Source of the DNA: Jacaranda mimosifolia
Taxonomy: Eukaryota > Streptophyta > Magnoliopsida > Lamiales > Bignoniaceae
Length of the DNA stretch: 64,000 nucleotides
Assembly: GCA_018894105.1 (NCBI GenBank)
Contig: CM032128.1
Span: 26,559,299-26,623,298 of the forward strand
Reading direction: 5' to 3'
Part shown: in pieces, positions 24,542 to 35,877 of the stretch
Layout of the letters: each line of letters opens with the position of its first letter
Numbering within the stretch: position 1 is the first letter of the stretch
The notes under the pieces: model-generated
Seen by the model: the letters and a program-made list of their open reading frames with translations, nothing else
The model's database searches: none
Told to the model about the DNA's origin: nothing
Made by a program: the position numbers and the translations under genes

Positions 24542-24764
24542 TGGTGCTGAATTTTTTTTTAAAGAAATAAAGAAGAGCGGAATTTTTTTTTTTTAAAATA
24601 GCACCACGCCTCTTCTGCGGAATTATTTTTTTTTGAAATAACCAAGAGGCGTGGTTTGTTGCATGGCGGACTTGCCTATTTTGAAATAAAAAAATTATTC
24701 TCTTGCATGGCAGAAACGTGTTTGAAAATCGAGGCAAGAGGCGTGGCTCGTTTGCACACCTCTT
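24514..24764. repeat. Subterminal GAGGCGTGG motif cluster
   Basis: AAGAGGYGTGG occurs at 24514-24524, 24644-24654 and 24736-24746. Its complement CCACGCCTCTT is at 24531-24541 and 24604-24614, and a CACACCTCTT variant is near 24755-24764. The right arm has copies at 35703-35713 and 35753-35763. Repeated in both orientations next to both ends, these are candidate transposase binding sites. Confidence 0.65.
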
Positions 24765-24768
24765 GGCC

Positions 24769-24779
24769 TCTATAAATAA
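24769..24779 (+). promoter_or_regulatory. TATA box of the MULE PMD gene
   Basis: TCTATAAATAA lies just inside the subterminal motif cluster. A purine-rich leader follows. A plausible 5' UTR intron has its donor near 25088 and its acceptor TTTTGTAG at 26042-26049, which leads straight into the PMD start codon. Confidence 0.5.
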
Positions 24780-24799
24780 CCCCCCGGAGAAAGACAAAG

Positions 24800-26050
24800 T
24801 TGAGTGAGTGATGGTGTGTATGGGGAGTGCAATAAGTGGTGGAAAAATTTGAGAGGAAAAGCAAAGGGAAGGAAGAAAAAAAACAGAGAAGAAGAAACTA
24901 TGTTTTAAATAATTTGAAATAAGGTAAAATTTAATTTATGCTGTTCAAGATTTTATTTTTATATTTTTTGTTATTTTATGTTATGTTTGTATTGTAAAAA
25001 TAATATGTTGCAGTTTTTTTTTAATTTTTTATAGTTTGATTAGAGGCCTTATTTCGGCGGAGGAAGATCTTGACCCACCAATATCAGGTTGGTTTTTAAA
25101 TTTTTAGAAGTATTTTAATTTAATTTGTTTATTATTAAGTTTGACATGATCGTGTGATTCGAAAGTTAATTTTAATATTTAATTTGAATAATTCGAAATT
25201 AATGGACATGACATTAACATTAGTTCATATTTATGGTCATTCCTTTAATTATTAGTTCATACAAAATTGAAAAAATAAATAAATAAAAGAACATTATGGA
25301 GTATCATTTTTTACATTAGTGCTTATTAAGTAATTGAAATGCTAATAATTTTATATTAATTATTAATAATATTTATATTAAGTTAGAAATTCAAAACTAA
25401 ATAATAAAATTAATCCATATTAAATGAAAATTTTCAAAAAAATTATAAATGTTATATATTTAAAAAAATTATATGACTTATAAATTATGTGTATCGCATT
25501 TTAAAGATTAATTATATATATATTAATTATATTGTAATTATATTAATTTATATACAATATATAATATATTATATATAATATATATAACGGCTTTTGAGGC
25601 GCTGTCTTAGCTCAGTTCCTGGAAGAGGCGAGGTCCTCGCCTTTTCCAAGCTCTGAGTGCTGATGTCAGCCCTAGTATTTAAAAATATATTTATATATAT
25701 ATTTTTAAGAAATTATATTTTTATAAAAAATAAATAAAAATTATATTTTTATAAAAAATAAATAAAATTTAGTTTAAGTATGATATTATTATAATTTAAT
25801 TTAGAATATCTTATTTTATATTTAAAACTTGAATAATTAATTTTTTTAAAAAATAAAAAATGAGGCCAAAAAATGCACTTTAGATTTTTTATAAATTGAC
25901 TATTTAATAAAATTCAAGTGTTTGAAGAATGTTTCTATTTTTGTTTTAGTTTTTTTTTTAAAATACAAATGTGCATAATCTTTGTTAATTTACATTTAAA
26001 AAATATATAGATGATGACACAGTTATTTTCTTTTCCTTTTGTTTTGTAGG
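24800..26050 (+). other. 5' UTR and leader intron of PMD gene
   Basis: AT-rich. At 25590-25675 it contains a GC-rich patch with an inverted repeat (GGAAGAGGCGAGG and CCTCGCC...TTCC), then CTGATGTCAGCCCTAGTATT. A near-inverse of the last part lies at 35597-35620 (TAGGGCTGATGTCAGC), so these may be inner parts of the MULE's long inverted repeats. Confidence 0.45.
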
Positions 26051-28549
26051 ATGGATACCGCAAATGTGTATGGTTCACGTGATCTGACAGTTCTACACAT
26101 GCAATCTACTCATCGATCAGAAGATGTATTTGCTGGGGATGTCAACACCACTCTTATAGTGAGGTGAGCAGATAATTCTTTTTGGAATGTCATAAATAAT
26201 GCAGAGCTACATGTCCATGTTTTAAATTTGTTACATGAGATGAGATTTTACGGTGTATATAGTTATGGGCACTTTGATATTGATCTACACTTGATCGCAG
26301 CTTTAGTGGAAGGATGGCGTTCTGAGACTCATACCTTCTATTTTCCTGTTGGAGAGGTTACAATTACACTTCAAGACATGGTAGTCATATGGGGCTTACC
26401 AGTACGAGGTCGGCCAATTACTGGTCTAGACTCTAACTTGATGGTTGGGTAGTGGCAGGATTATTGTGAGCATTATCTTGGTTTCAGGCCTAGTGAAAGA
26501 CAATTTAGGGGATCTCGCCTCCATTTGACAGCTATTGCCATGCACATTCACAACCACCATATTACAAATGATAACTCTGATTTAGAGGTTGAACAGATTG
26601 CAAATGCATGTGCATTAGTACTTTTAGGAGGTGTTATGTGCCCAAATTCTTCAGGTAATGCAGTTCTATTAGTGTACTTGAAGCATTTTGAAAATATTCG
26701 TGATGTTCGTAAATTCAGTTGGGGAAGTGTTGTTTTGTCATTCTTGTACCGCGAGCTATGCACTGCTTGCTAATGGGGGAAACTTAATATTGGTGTAGTA
26801 ATACAACTACTACAAGTAAAATAAATAGATTTAATAAGTATTACATATATGTATTTTTATTGTTATATGTCTCTTAATCACTTGTTCACTTGTAGATTTG
26901 GGCATGGTCCCGGATTAGAACTCTAGCACCTAGAGGTCTAATGCTCGCGTTATTATAGTACCACAAGTAATTGATGACCATGAACTGTCGATGCCTTTAT
27001 ATGGTGCTCAGTAATATAAGCTCAATTGTGATTTTGTAGTCATTTCTATTAATACATGTATGACAAATTAATTTGTAGTTTCTATGTGTAGGTGGATGCA
27101 GTATTTCTCCTTTACACATATTGCAAGTTACTCTATACGAATCATGCAATCTATGCTTGATAGAATGTCAGCACATGGGGTGACCAAATTCATATATATA
27201 TTTTTTGTTACGATATTAAAAATATGTATATTTTCATTTGAATATGACTTAAATGCTTTATATGTAGTTTATATGGTAGCACTATGCCATAGATTTGCCT
27301 GATATTCAGAATTTACCACTTGAGTGTGCCCCAAAACTTTGGACCACAGCTTGTCCATTGATCAACTATGCTATCGTTGAGATACATAATCCTGAGCGGG
27401 TTCTGCGATAGTTTGGCTTGCACCAAAATATTCCTCCAGTACCAGCAGAATGTAGTTTACGATTACACAATATATCCCGCAAAGGTCGTGCTGGTACATA
27501 TTGGTACACATACCATATTTTGTATGCTTCTCAATGGGATAATATAGAGCAACTCGTTGTTCAACAATCCAACATCGTGGGATCTGAATCTATGGATATT
27601 GGATACATGGTATGGTATGATCGGATCACACACCGACTTATATTGCCATCCTATACAGACATGGACATGGGATATTGTCCAGATGATGCACGTGCATGGC
27701 ATGATGTGCTATGTATATAATTATGTAGTAAGAAACTACAATATATTTTTGATTTTTTACAATTAAGAGTATTTAGCATTAAATCATTTGTTTTGCACAT
27801 TTTAGTATGATAGAATACAAAATCTTGTGCTCAGCTGTGATTCCATTGTCGATGATTCTAAAATTACATCATGGACACACTTTAGAGACCAAACTAGGTC
27901 GATTGCTGAAAAGGTGTCGGATATAGCTGCACGACAATTCCCATTCGAGGTGCTGCAACAACCTTATGCTCCACAATAAGAGGCGAGTTAGAGTAGAAAT
28001 AGGAGAAGACGAAGGCACGTGATTAGGTCTAGCAGCTCGATAGAGGGTGATACTGCACGGATGGATTCACACTTAAACATGAGCAGTGCTTCATCGGGTG
28101 GAGTTGATGTAGCAGGTCTATCTCATGTCAATCTTGATTTATATTCAGACTACTACATACCTCAAATAGCACAATCGAATGAACTAACACCGTTACCTTC
28201 ATATACATCGATATTCGGTCAGCCATTCTCTACGTTAGTAGACACAGATCTTAGCCTAGGTTGGGGGTCAACTGGACATAACTATTTAGAACTTGCACCA
28301 GCACGCCACTCATTCAATGTATCACCAATGCCATATTCAGATATGTTTGGAACGTATCGTGATCGTGTTTCATCGATGATATTTATGGTGATAGTTCTAC
28401 ATTTCATCAATATCCCAACATTGGTCTTTTTACTTCCCATCAAGAATTTTCGGGAGGACACCAATATGAGCCTGCGGGCCCACATGCAGACCACAACTCC
28501 CTTTAACCATATGCAGACAGTTTCCATGATTGAGAGCTTAGTAACTTAG
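26051..28549 (+). pseudogene. Plant mobile domain (PMD, 'Ser/Thr phosphatase 7 long form'-like) gene of the MULE
   Basis: The PMD (PF10536-type) is a plant domain shared by host silencing factors of the MAIN family and by MULE and gypsy transposons. The ATG at 26051 follows an AG acceptor. FDIDLHLIAALVEGWRSETH, then TFYFPVGEVTITLQDMVVIW and GLPVRGRPI (26270-26430), are the diagnostic core. LEVEQIANACALVLLGG and FSWGSVVLSFLYRELC follow. An intron at 26816-26895 leads to IWAWSRIRTLAPRG, and a further intron probably ends near 27090. PERVLR-stop-FGLHQNIPP (27395-27440) and a long Ser/Thr-rich C-terminal segment (28019-28549) complete it. Stops at 26165, 26450 and 26771 look like single-base changes (for example CGA to TGA), so the copy is recently enough decayed to be readable. 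Function in transposition is unknown. Confidence 0.75.
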
Positions 28550-28724
28550 AGCCCGATGATTATGACACGAATGAAGTAGCCGATGATGCCAATGAAGAGC
28601 TTATTCCACCATATGGTGAGGGCATAATTGAGAGCTTAGTGATTCAGAGCTCGATGATTATGACACGGATGAAGTAGCCGATCATTCCAATGAAGAGCTT
28701 ATTCCACCACATGGTGAAGGAACC
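28529..28724 (+). repeat. 98-bp tandem duplication near the PMD gene end
   Basis: ATTGAGAGCTTAGT begins both copies (28529 and 28627). They share GATTATGACACG and GAAGAGCTTATTCCACCA with a few substitutions. Confidence 0.85.
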
Positions 28725-30116
28725 TCCAATCAAGCACAAATGGTTAGGGGACCAACAATGCCCTCCATGGACGATCAATCACACTTGTATCAAGTCATTC
28801 CATTTTTCTCCACAATAGAAGAAGATCTACCCAGAGACTCTATGGATATTCCATCTAGAGCATAAGGGGTTATTATGACAGTAGCCGCGGAAAGCTTGAG
28901 ATGGGCATGGTTTTCAAAGATAAGAAGCATGTTAAGGCTGCTGTAAAGGATTTCTCTGTACATGTTGCTAGATGAGAATATCACGTACTTGAGAGTATAC
29001 TAAGTTATGAAAAGTGGTGTACAAACTAGGGTGTTCATGGAGTGTCCGGGTAGTTCTGAAAGAGCAAATGAGATTGTGGAAGATTACAAGGTATGGGGGC
29101 CCTCATACTTGTTTGATGAATGAAGTTTTGGTTGATCATCAAAACTTAAGTCAAGATATGATTGCTATGGACTTGTTGGGATGTGTTCGTGATGAGCTGG
29201 CATATAAGATAAAGAGTGTGTAGCAAAATGTGAAGGATAAATATGGATACAAAATCTCATAGGCCAAGGCATGGAATGCATTGAAACGCGCAAGGGAGCA
29301 CCTTTTTAGGACATGGGAGAGTTTAGTAAGAATGTTGCCCAAGTATGTGGAAGCTCTCCCAAAGTGGAATCTAGGTACCATTATTGAGTGGGAGCATCAA
29401 CGAACATGCATACTAAGGCAGAAAATGTAGAAATATGTGTTTTGGGCCTTCAAACTATGTATTAATGGGTTCAAACATTGCTGCAAAGTTATTAGTGTGG
29501 ACGGAACTCACCTATATCGAAATATAGACACAAGATGTTGATTACGGTAGCTATAGATGCAAATCAACAAGTTCTGCCGTTGGCTTTTGTAATTATCGAT
29601 GAAGAAACCTTTTGTCTTGGAAGTGGTTTCTAGAGATGTTGTCCAAACACATCGTTAGAGGGATGGAAGGCGTGTGCCTAATTTCTGATTGACACTGTGG
29701 CTTCTTATTTGCTGTTGAATGTATACATGATTTCACCCCCCTCGCGGAGTACGTCGATTTTGTCTAAGGTATGTCTGCTCCAACTTCAATAAACATTTCA
29801 AAAATGTTCAATTGAAGGATTTATGGTGGAAAGCCGAAACTGTAGTCTAGATTCAAAAATTTTATAAGCATATGGAGAAAATAAGAGAAACTAATGAGAA
29901 TGTTTATTCATATTTGCAAAACATTGATAATGCTTAATGGATATTCTATCATGATGGAGGATGGTGTTGCGGTATTCTGACTATGAACATGTCTGAGTGT
30001 TTCAATAGGGTATTGAAGAGTGCTCATCGACTGCCAATTATAGCTATTATGTAACAGATATTCTCTTGTTATGTCAAACTGTTCCTTGATCTGATGACCA
30101 AAGCTCATGACATGAT

Positions 30117-30124
30117 GCAGAAGT
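30117..30124 (+). other. Left target duplication of hAT element
   Basis: GCAGAAGT pairs with GCAGAAGC at 34213-34220; seven of eight bases agree. The size is that expected for hAT insertion. Confidence 0.75.
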
Positions 30125-33100
30125 TAGGGGTGTTCATCAGACCAAATCGACTAATGAACCCGATGTTCCAAACCGAACCAATTAAATTGGTTCGGTTTGG
30201 ATGAGGTAATCGGGTCTGATAGGGTAAAATCCGATCAAACCCGATTACTTTTAGTTTAATTTTTGGATTTCATATTTATTTACTCGAACCAACCTGACCT
30301 GAACCGATAATTTAATTAAAATAAATAATAATTTATTTTTTAAAAATCTTCTTTATTTCCTCTTTAGTTTTTATTTCTCTTCCCAGGCCGTAAGTCCCAA
30401 ATCTTGACTGACTCTTATTCTCATTTCTCAAAAATTTCCCCTCTTTTCAGTTTTCCCCAACAAAAGCCCTAATTCCTCTTTTTCTCAATTGCGATCTCAT
30501 CATATCTCCACACTCTATTCTCTAATCTTCATCCTTCAGGTTTCAACGCAAATCCTGTTCTAAAACTTTTTTTAGAGTTTTCATTTTATTGATAACTGGA
30601 ATTATTTATGGATAAAATTGATACATCTGTTATTATAAAGTATTCTGAATGAAGGACTTCATTCCATCCAATATGTGCTAATATGTTTTTTTATGATAAA
30701 ATTTGGGTATAGTGTTTAGTAATGCATTATAAAAACTTACATGTCAACTGAGATTAATGCTAAGGCTCAGTATAGAAATGATTTTAACTCTTAATTTTTA
30801 ATGAAACTTTTTATTCTAATTAAGCTATCACCATTTTGTTTTTATGAAAAATCTAGCAATTTTTTCTCTCCTACTTTATTCTTTCTTGCGTATTTGGTTA
30901 TAATTACTTGAAGCTATATATAAGGTTGTTTTATTTGAGTTTATCTAATCCATGACTTTTTTCTTTTTCTTTTTCTTTTTTGTAGGCTCTTTAAAATGAA
31001 CAAATGGCAAGAGAAGGTGAGGGTGAAACTCAAAACACTAGTGCAACTCAAGTTGGAAGTGCTCCCACCTCAACAACAAGTATTGACATTCGACAAGAAT
31101 CTCTATCAAAAGATCCATCACAAATTCCATCCCTAGTAGAAGAATCTATTCAAGAATCTTCATTAAAAATAGAGGTACAAAAAAGGAAACCATCTAGACC
31201 CACTTCTAATGCTTGGGCTCATTTCACTAGAGAAAAGGATAGGGCTATTTGTAATTATCGTCAGAAATCTTATGCATGCAACAATAGTAGTCATGGAACG
31301 ACAAACTTGCTTAAACATTTGAAGGTTTGTGAAAAAAACCCTAATAGGATCATTGATAAGAAGCAAAAAAAAAATTGTTATTAGCAAGCAATGTGAGGAT
31401 GGTCTTAACACCACTGTTAGCATGAAACTTGTAGAGTTTAATCAAGAAGAGTCTCGATTAGCACTTGCCAAGATGACAGTTGTTGATGAACTTCCTTGTA
31501 AGTTTGTTAAGAATCAAGGATTTAAAGATTTCATGACTGAAGCTCAATCGAGGCTTAAGATTCCTTCTCGTATCACTATTGCTAGGGATTGTATGCAATT
31601 GTATAGACTTGAGAAAGAGAAGTTGAAATGCATGTTTTCTGAAAATCGTCAAATGATTTCTCTTACAACGGATACTTGGACTTCGATTCAAAATATGAAT
31701 TATATATGTGTAACTGCTCATTTCATTGATGATGAGTGGGAATTGAATAAGAAAATCTTAAGTTTTGATTTGATTGTTGATCACAAAGGTGAAACTATAG
31801 GAAAAGCTTTAGAGAAATGCTTGAAAGATTGGGGGATTCTAAAGATTTGTTGTGTTACCTTAGATAATGCAAGTGCTAACAACTTGGCAATTACATATTT
31901 GGCTAGAGGCATGGGTGATTGAAATGGTACTACTTTATTGAATAGGGAGTTCATGCATATGAGATGTTGTGTTCACATTTTGAATTTAATTGTTGTCGAT
32001 GGATTGAAGGAAATAGATTGTTCCATTAGTTGGGTAAGGGCCTCATTTAAGTATATTAAGTCATCTCTAGCTAGATTGGCTACTTTCAAGAGGTGTGTAC
32101 AAGAGGCAAATATAACTCGTAAGGCAATGGTAACACTTGATGTGCCCACGAGAAAGAAGTCCACTCATTTAATGTTAGATGTTGCTAAAAAATTTGAAAA
32201 AACATTTAAGCTACTTGAGTATGATGATCCCTCCTATTTGATAGCCCTTGGTAATGAAGTAGGAACTCTTACTAGCTATGATTGGAGTCGTGCTCGAGTG
32301 TTTGTGAAGTTTCTAAAATTTTTCTATGATGCTACTCTTTCATTTTCTGGGTCATTGCATGTTACCTCTAACACTTTCTTCAACAAGTTGTGTGATATTC
32401 AAAAGCCATTGAATAAGTGGAGGAAAAGTGATGATATAGTGTTGCAAAAGATGGCAACAAATATGAAAGTCAAGTTTGATAAATATTGGGAAAGTGATGG
32501 GAATTTGAATTATCTTTTATTTGTGGCTATTTTTCTTGATCCATGTTACAAGTTAGAATTTGTTGAGTTCTATTTTAATTGGATGTATGGTGCCGAAAAG
32601 TGCAAGCAAATGTTGACAAAGTTGAATAATCTCATACATAAATTGTTTGAGCATTATATGGCATTATATCCGATTCCTATGGACATTGGTCACTCTAGTT
32701 GCTTAGCCTCAAATGTGGACTCACAATCTCATGCTTGTAATGATGATGATAATGATGATGGTTGGGAAGATGAATTTCGATTGAAAGTGAAGAGAAAACA
32801 AGGTGAGGTAAAAAGGAATGAACTAAATTGGTACATAGAGGATGATGTTGAGGACAACTTTAAGGGATTTGAAATTTTGAAATGGTGGAAAGGAAAAACG
32901 ACGAAGTATTATGTTCTCTCTCGTATGGCAAGGGATATATTATCTATTCCAGTTTCTATTGTATCATCCGAGTCTGCATTTAGCACTGGTGGTCGAGTTC
33001 TTGATCCATTTCATAGTACCTTGCATCCCATCACTATTGAGGCTTTGATTTGCACCCAAAACTGATTGAGAACACCTCAAAAGCCGATTGATCTTCGAGT

Positions 33101-34212
33101 TGAGATAGAAGAAATAGAGAAGGTTGAATCAGGTAATGAAAACTTGATAATTTGTCTTTCTTTTGCTCAAATTACTCATTTTACTAATTGATGTTCTTTA
33201 ATTATCTTTTATGTTTATTGTAGAATTGTTTGGAACTGAGGATGCTTGTCCTAAATTTGATGTTTGAGTGGAGAAATAGAAGTTCAAGCTAAAATTTTAC
33301 AACTTTATTGAAGTTCTTCATGTTATAGAGTATAATGTAAAGATAACTAAGCATGCATGAATCTAGGCAAAAGATCAAAATCAAATTTGTTGGTTTAGTG
33401 TTGCATTTGTTACAATTTTAATGATGTATGTGAAAATAAGATCCATGAATTGTATGAAACAGAATAACAGATCATCCACAATCCACATGCTAATGCAAAG
33501 TCTAAACCTACCTCTCCATATTTTTGTCTTTATTGAATTTGGATTGGTCAGCCTGTTGAACATTTGAATTCCAAGCTAATTGTAGTCAAACTTATTGCTT
33601 CCATAATTAAATAAATCTTGTACATACTAGTTAGGTAAGACTCTTCTGAACAAAAATTGTTTCTTTCTTAATTAATTTCTTTGTTTTTATATATATTTTG
33701 TTAAACTTTGCTACAATGGTACATGCTTTAGGAACAGTGCAAAGCATTTTGTACAGTTTTGGATTAGTTTTGCTCATCAAATTGTGGATATTGATTTCAA
33801 GTTCCCATCACCCCAAGGCACCTAAATTGGAGATGCTTTGTAGAAGTTAATTATCTCACATTTTGTATAAGCTTGATAGGCCATACTGCTTAGTTCAAGC
33901 TTCTTGTATTTTGTTGGGTATAATGAGATTTCTATCTTCCTTTATTTGTATTTTAGGATGAGCACAAATTATGGCCTTTTTTTTTTTTTTTGTATTTATA
34001 CTTAATATTCAACTTAGATTTGGAATTGGAATTTATATCATCAATTATGATTTTTTTTCATATTTTCTCCCCCTAAACCTGATTAGCTAGCTTGGTTCGG
34101 GTTCAAGTATTAAAATTTGCACAACCCGAACCAAACCGAACCAATTAAAAATGATCGGTTCAGATTCATTTTCTCCTCAAACCCAAATTAATCCGACCCA
34201 TGAACACCCCTA
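30125..34212 (+). mobile_element. hAT transposon, 4.1 kb, nearly intact
   Basis: The ends are perfect 12-bp inverted repeats (TAGGGGTGTTCA...TGAACACCCCTA) with an 8-bp target duplication matching at seven positions. Both subterminal regions are rich in AACCGAACC/GGTTCGGTT motifs (30160-30300 and 34080-34200). One transposase gene fills the middle. It inserted into an exon of the MULE transposase. A probable 5' UTR intron has an acceptor TTTTTGTAG at about 30985. Confidence 0.9.
31004..33267 (+). pseudogene. hAT transposase (BED finger, RNase H-like core, hAT dimerisation), three lesions
   Basis: The protein binds the element ends and cuts and joins DNA. The ATG at 31004 opens a Ser/Thr-rich N-terminus. 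A BED zinc finger follows at about 31200-31330 (AWAHFTREKD, then HGTTNLLKHLKVC), where the second Cys is replaced (CNYR). The core has ISLTTDTWTS (about 31660) with a catalytic-type Asp, then CCVTLDNASANN (about 31850) and MRCCVHILNLIV (about 31960). The C-terminus has ILSIPVSIVSSESAFSTGGR (about 32935), the hAT dimerisation motif. A terminal intron at 33133-33223 joins in phase to a last exon ending at 33267. The lesions are a +1 shift in a ten-A run at 31365-31374, TGA at 31920 and TGA at 33063. Otherwise the frame is open, which suggests a recent insertion. Confidence 0.85.
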
Positions 34213-34220
34213 GCAGAAGC
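34213..34220 (+). other. Right target duplication of hAT element
   Basis: GCAGAAGC, partner of 30117-30124. Confidence 0.75.
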
Positions 34221-34750
34221 AGCAACCATGGGCCGATTATGTATATAGTATATATTCCAACTGGTAGCACCACTCTATTGAGCACATTGTTTAAAAGTTT
34301 GATTACACTTAACAATCGGCTTCAATTATAACGAGGATGCACATAGGTCAGGAAAATCACGTGCAAATTGTCAAACTTAGGAGACGTGAGTGCTAATGTG
34401 AAAAATAGACTGAACTTGGTATTCTATGCTCACATGTGATGAGTGCATGCCGACATTTTGGGATAAACACTGCAGCATTTGTCAAACCATATTACAACAT
34501 TGAATATTACTTGGCAACATATCAAGAGAGCTTTGAGCTGATATGTAGCGAAGATTATTAGGATGAACCTAATTTTGAACTAATCCATAATCTAGCTCGT
34601 AGAGAGAGACGTGTTACAGGAAGGGATCGCACTGGGCGGATCCAAAATGAAATGGATTGGCCCCAAGTAGTGCGAGAAAACAAGCCCGCCGTCAAGCCCA
34701 AGCTCGACATCATTGATTCTTCCAACTTTGTAATTATGTTTTATGTTCTA

Positions 34751-35702
34751 TGTTTTTCCTTTATATCAAACTTCAAGAATAATAAATTTGATTAAAAATC
34801 TCAAAAATTTCAAGTAGTTGTGATCTATGTTACATTTCACATACATACTTAACGAATAAAACCCATATATTGTTCTTTAATTAAATAGTGAGTGTTGCAT
34901 ATTATACGCATAAAAATTAAATATACCTAAACCCTAAACCCCAGTATTCTAGCTCTGTCTTAGGAAGTAATTTGGACTTTAAAATTAAGAATTAATAAAA
35001 ATGATACATAATATTAATCATTTTTATTCAAGATACATTGGCATTGACAATGACCATTTCTTTCTTTCAATAACCATGTATATCCACATTAAAAAAATGT
35101 ATCATCTCTATTTGAGTTCAATTCTAAAAGACTATATATATATATATATTATAAAGTTATGTGAATGGTGGGTTTTATAAGTGGATTAATAGATAAATAG
35201 GACTGAGTAGGTAAAAACATTATGTGACAGTTTCATATGTCATAATAATAACATACCTTGAAATTATAAGCATCAGTTATGATTAGAAGGTATGATAATT
35301 CTTCATTAATGTATTAATATATAATCATGTACTGCGGTTTCACATGCTTATTTTGGCCAATCTTCTAACATTACAAGCATCCCTTCACGAGTTAATATAC
35401 TACATCAATTGAAATAAGTACAGAGTTAATATAGAAACATGCTTCAATCACTTGCATTTTATAAAATAGTACATTTATTAAAAAAAATTAAAATTTATAC
35501 TATATTTTTATGGCTCATTTTTAATATTTTAAAAAAATTAATTAATTAAATTTTAAATATAAAAATATTTTATATTAAATTACACACAATAATATTAGGG
35601 CTGATGTCAGCTCTAATATTATTCCTAAAAGAAAAAAAAATCAAACATAAAATAAAGGAATTAAAAAAAAATAAAACAATACAAGAAAAAAATATATTCC
35701 CA
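34751..35702 (+). other. 3' flank of MULE transposase
   Basis: AT-rich DNA between the transposase end and the right inverted repeat. It includes a short plant telomere-like motif CCTAAACCCTAAACCCC (34927-34943) and an AT microsatellite near 35134. No gene seen. Confidence 0.45.
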
Positions 35703-35877
35703 AAGAGGCGTGCCATGCTTCTCGAAGGGAATTTGCGGCGGATATTCTACAGCCACGCCTCTTAATTCCACCCATAAAAAAAGAAAAGAAAAGATAGTTC
35801 CTTATCATAGTTTTACATATTCCCTAGGACCACGGTAGTTTTGTAAAAATTGTTTTTTCTAACAATATTTTTATAAA
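35703..35877 (-). repeat. Right terminal inverted repeat of the large MULE (inner part)
   Basis: It matches the left arm inverted, including both GAGGCGTGG-type motifs. The outermost part was displaced to 38399-38420 by the smaller MULE. Confidence 0.8.

Larger units (their letters stand above)
28840..34750 (+). pseudogene. MuDR-type MULE transposase, split by a hAT element
   Basis: Pieces occur in the usual order. The N-terminal MuDR domain, GMVFKDKKHVKAAVKDFSVH, is at about 28903. GCSWSVRVVLKEQMRLWKIT and GGPHTC follow at about 29036-29115, then a helical stretch to 29400. The DDE region has VISVDGTHLYRNI (about 29490) with the first Asp, then VAIDANQQVLPLAF-like sequence, then VCLISD (about 29675) with the second Asp. 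MSECFNRVLKSAHRLPI lies at about 29990. After the hAT, a SWIM zinc finger is readable (REC-stop-CEK, then GILCSHVMSACRHFGI) with a C-terminal YYLATYQESFELI block. The frame ends near 34740. Frameshifts, stops and a short deletion after the first Asp abolish function. Confidence 0.75.

Noticed and set aside
34927..34943. Interstitial telomere repeat
   Set aside because: Only about two and a half CCCTAAA units; such telo-box motifs are common in plant DNA.
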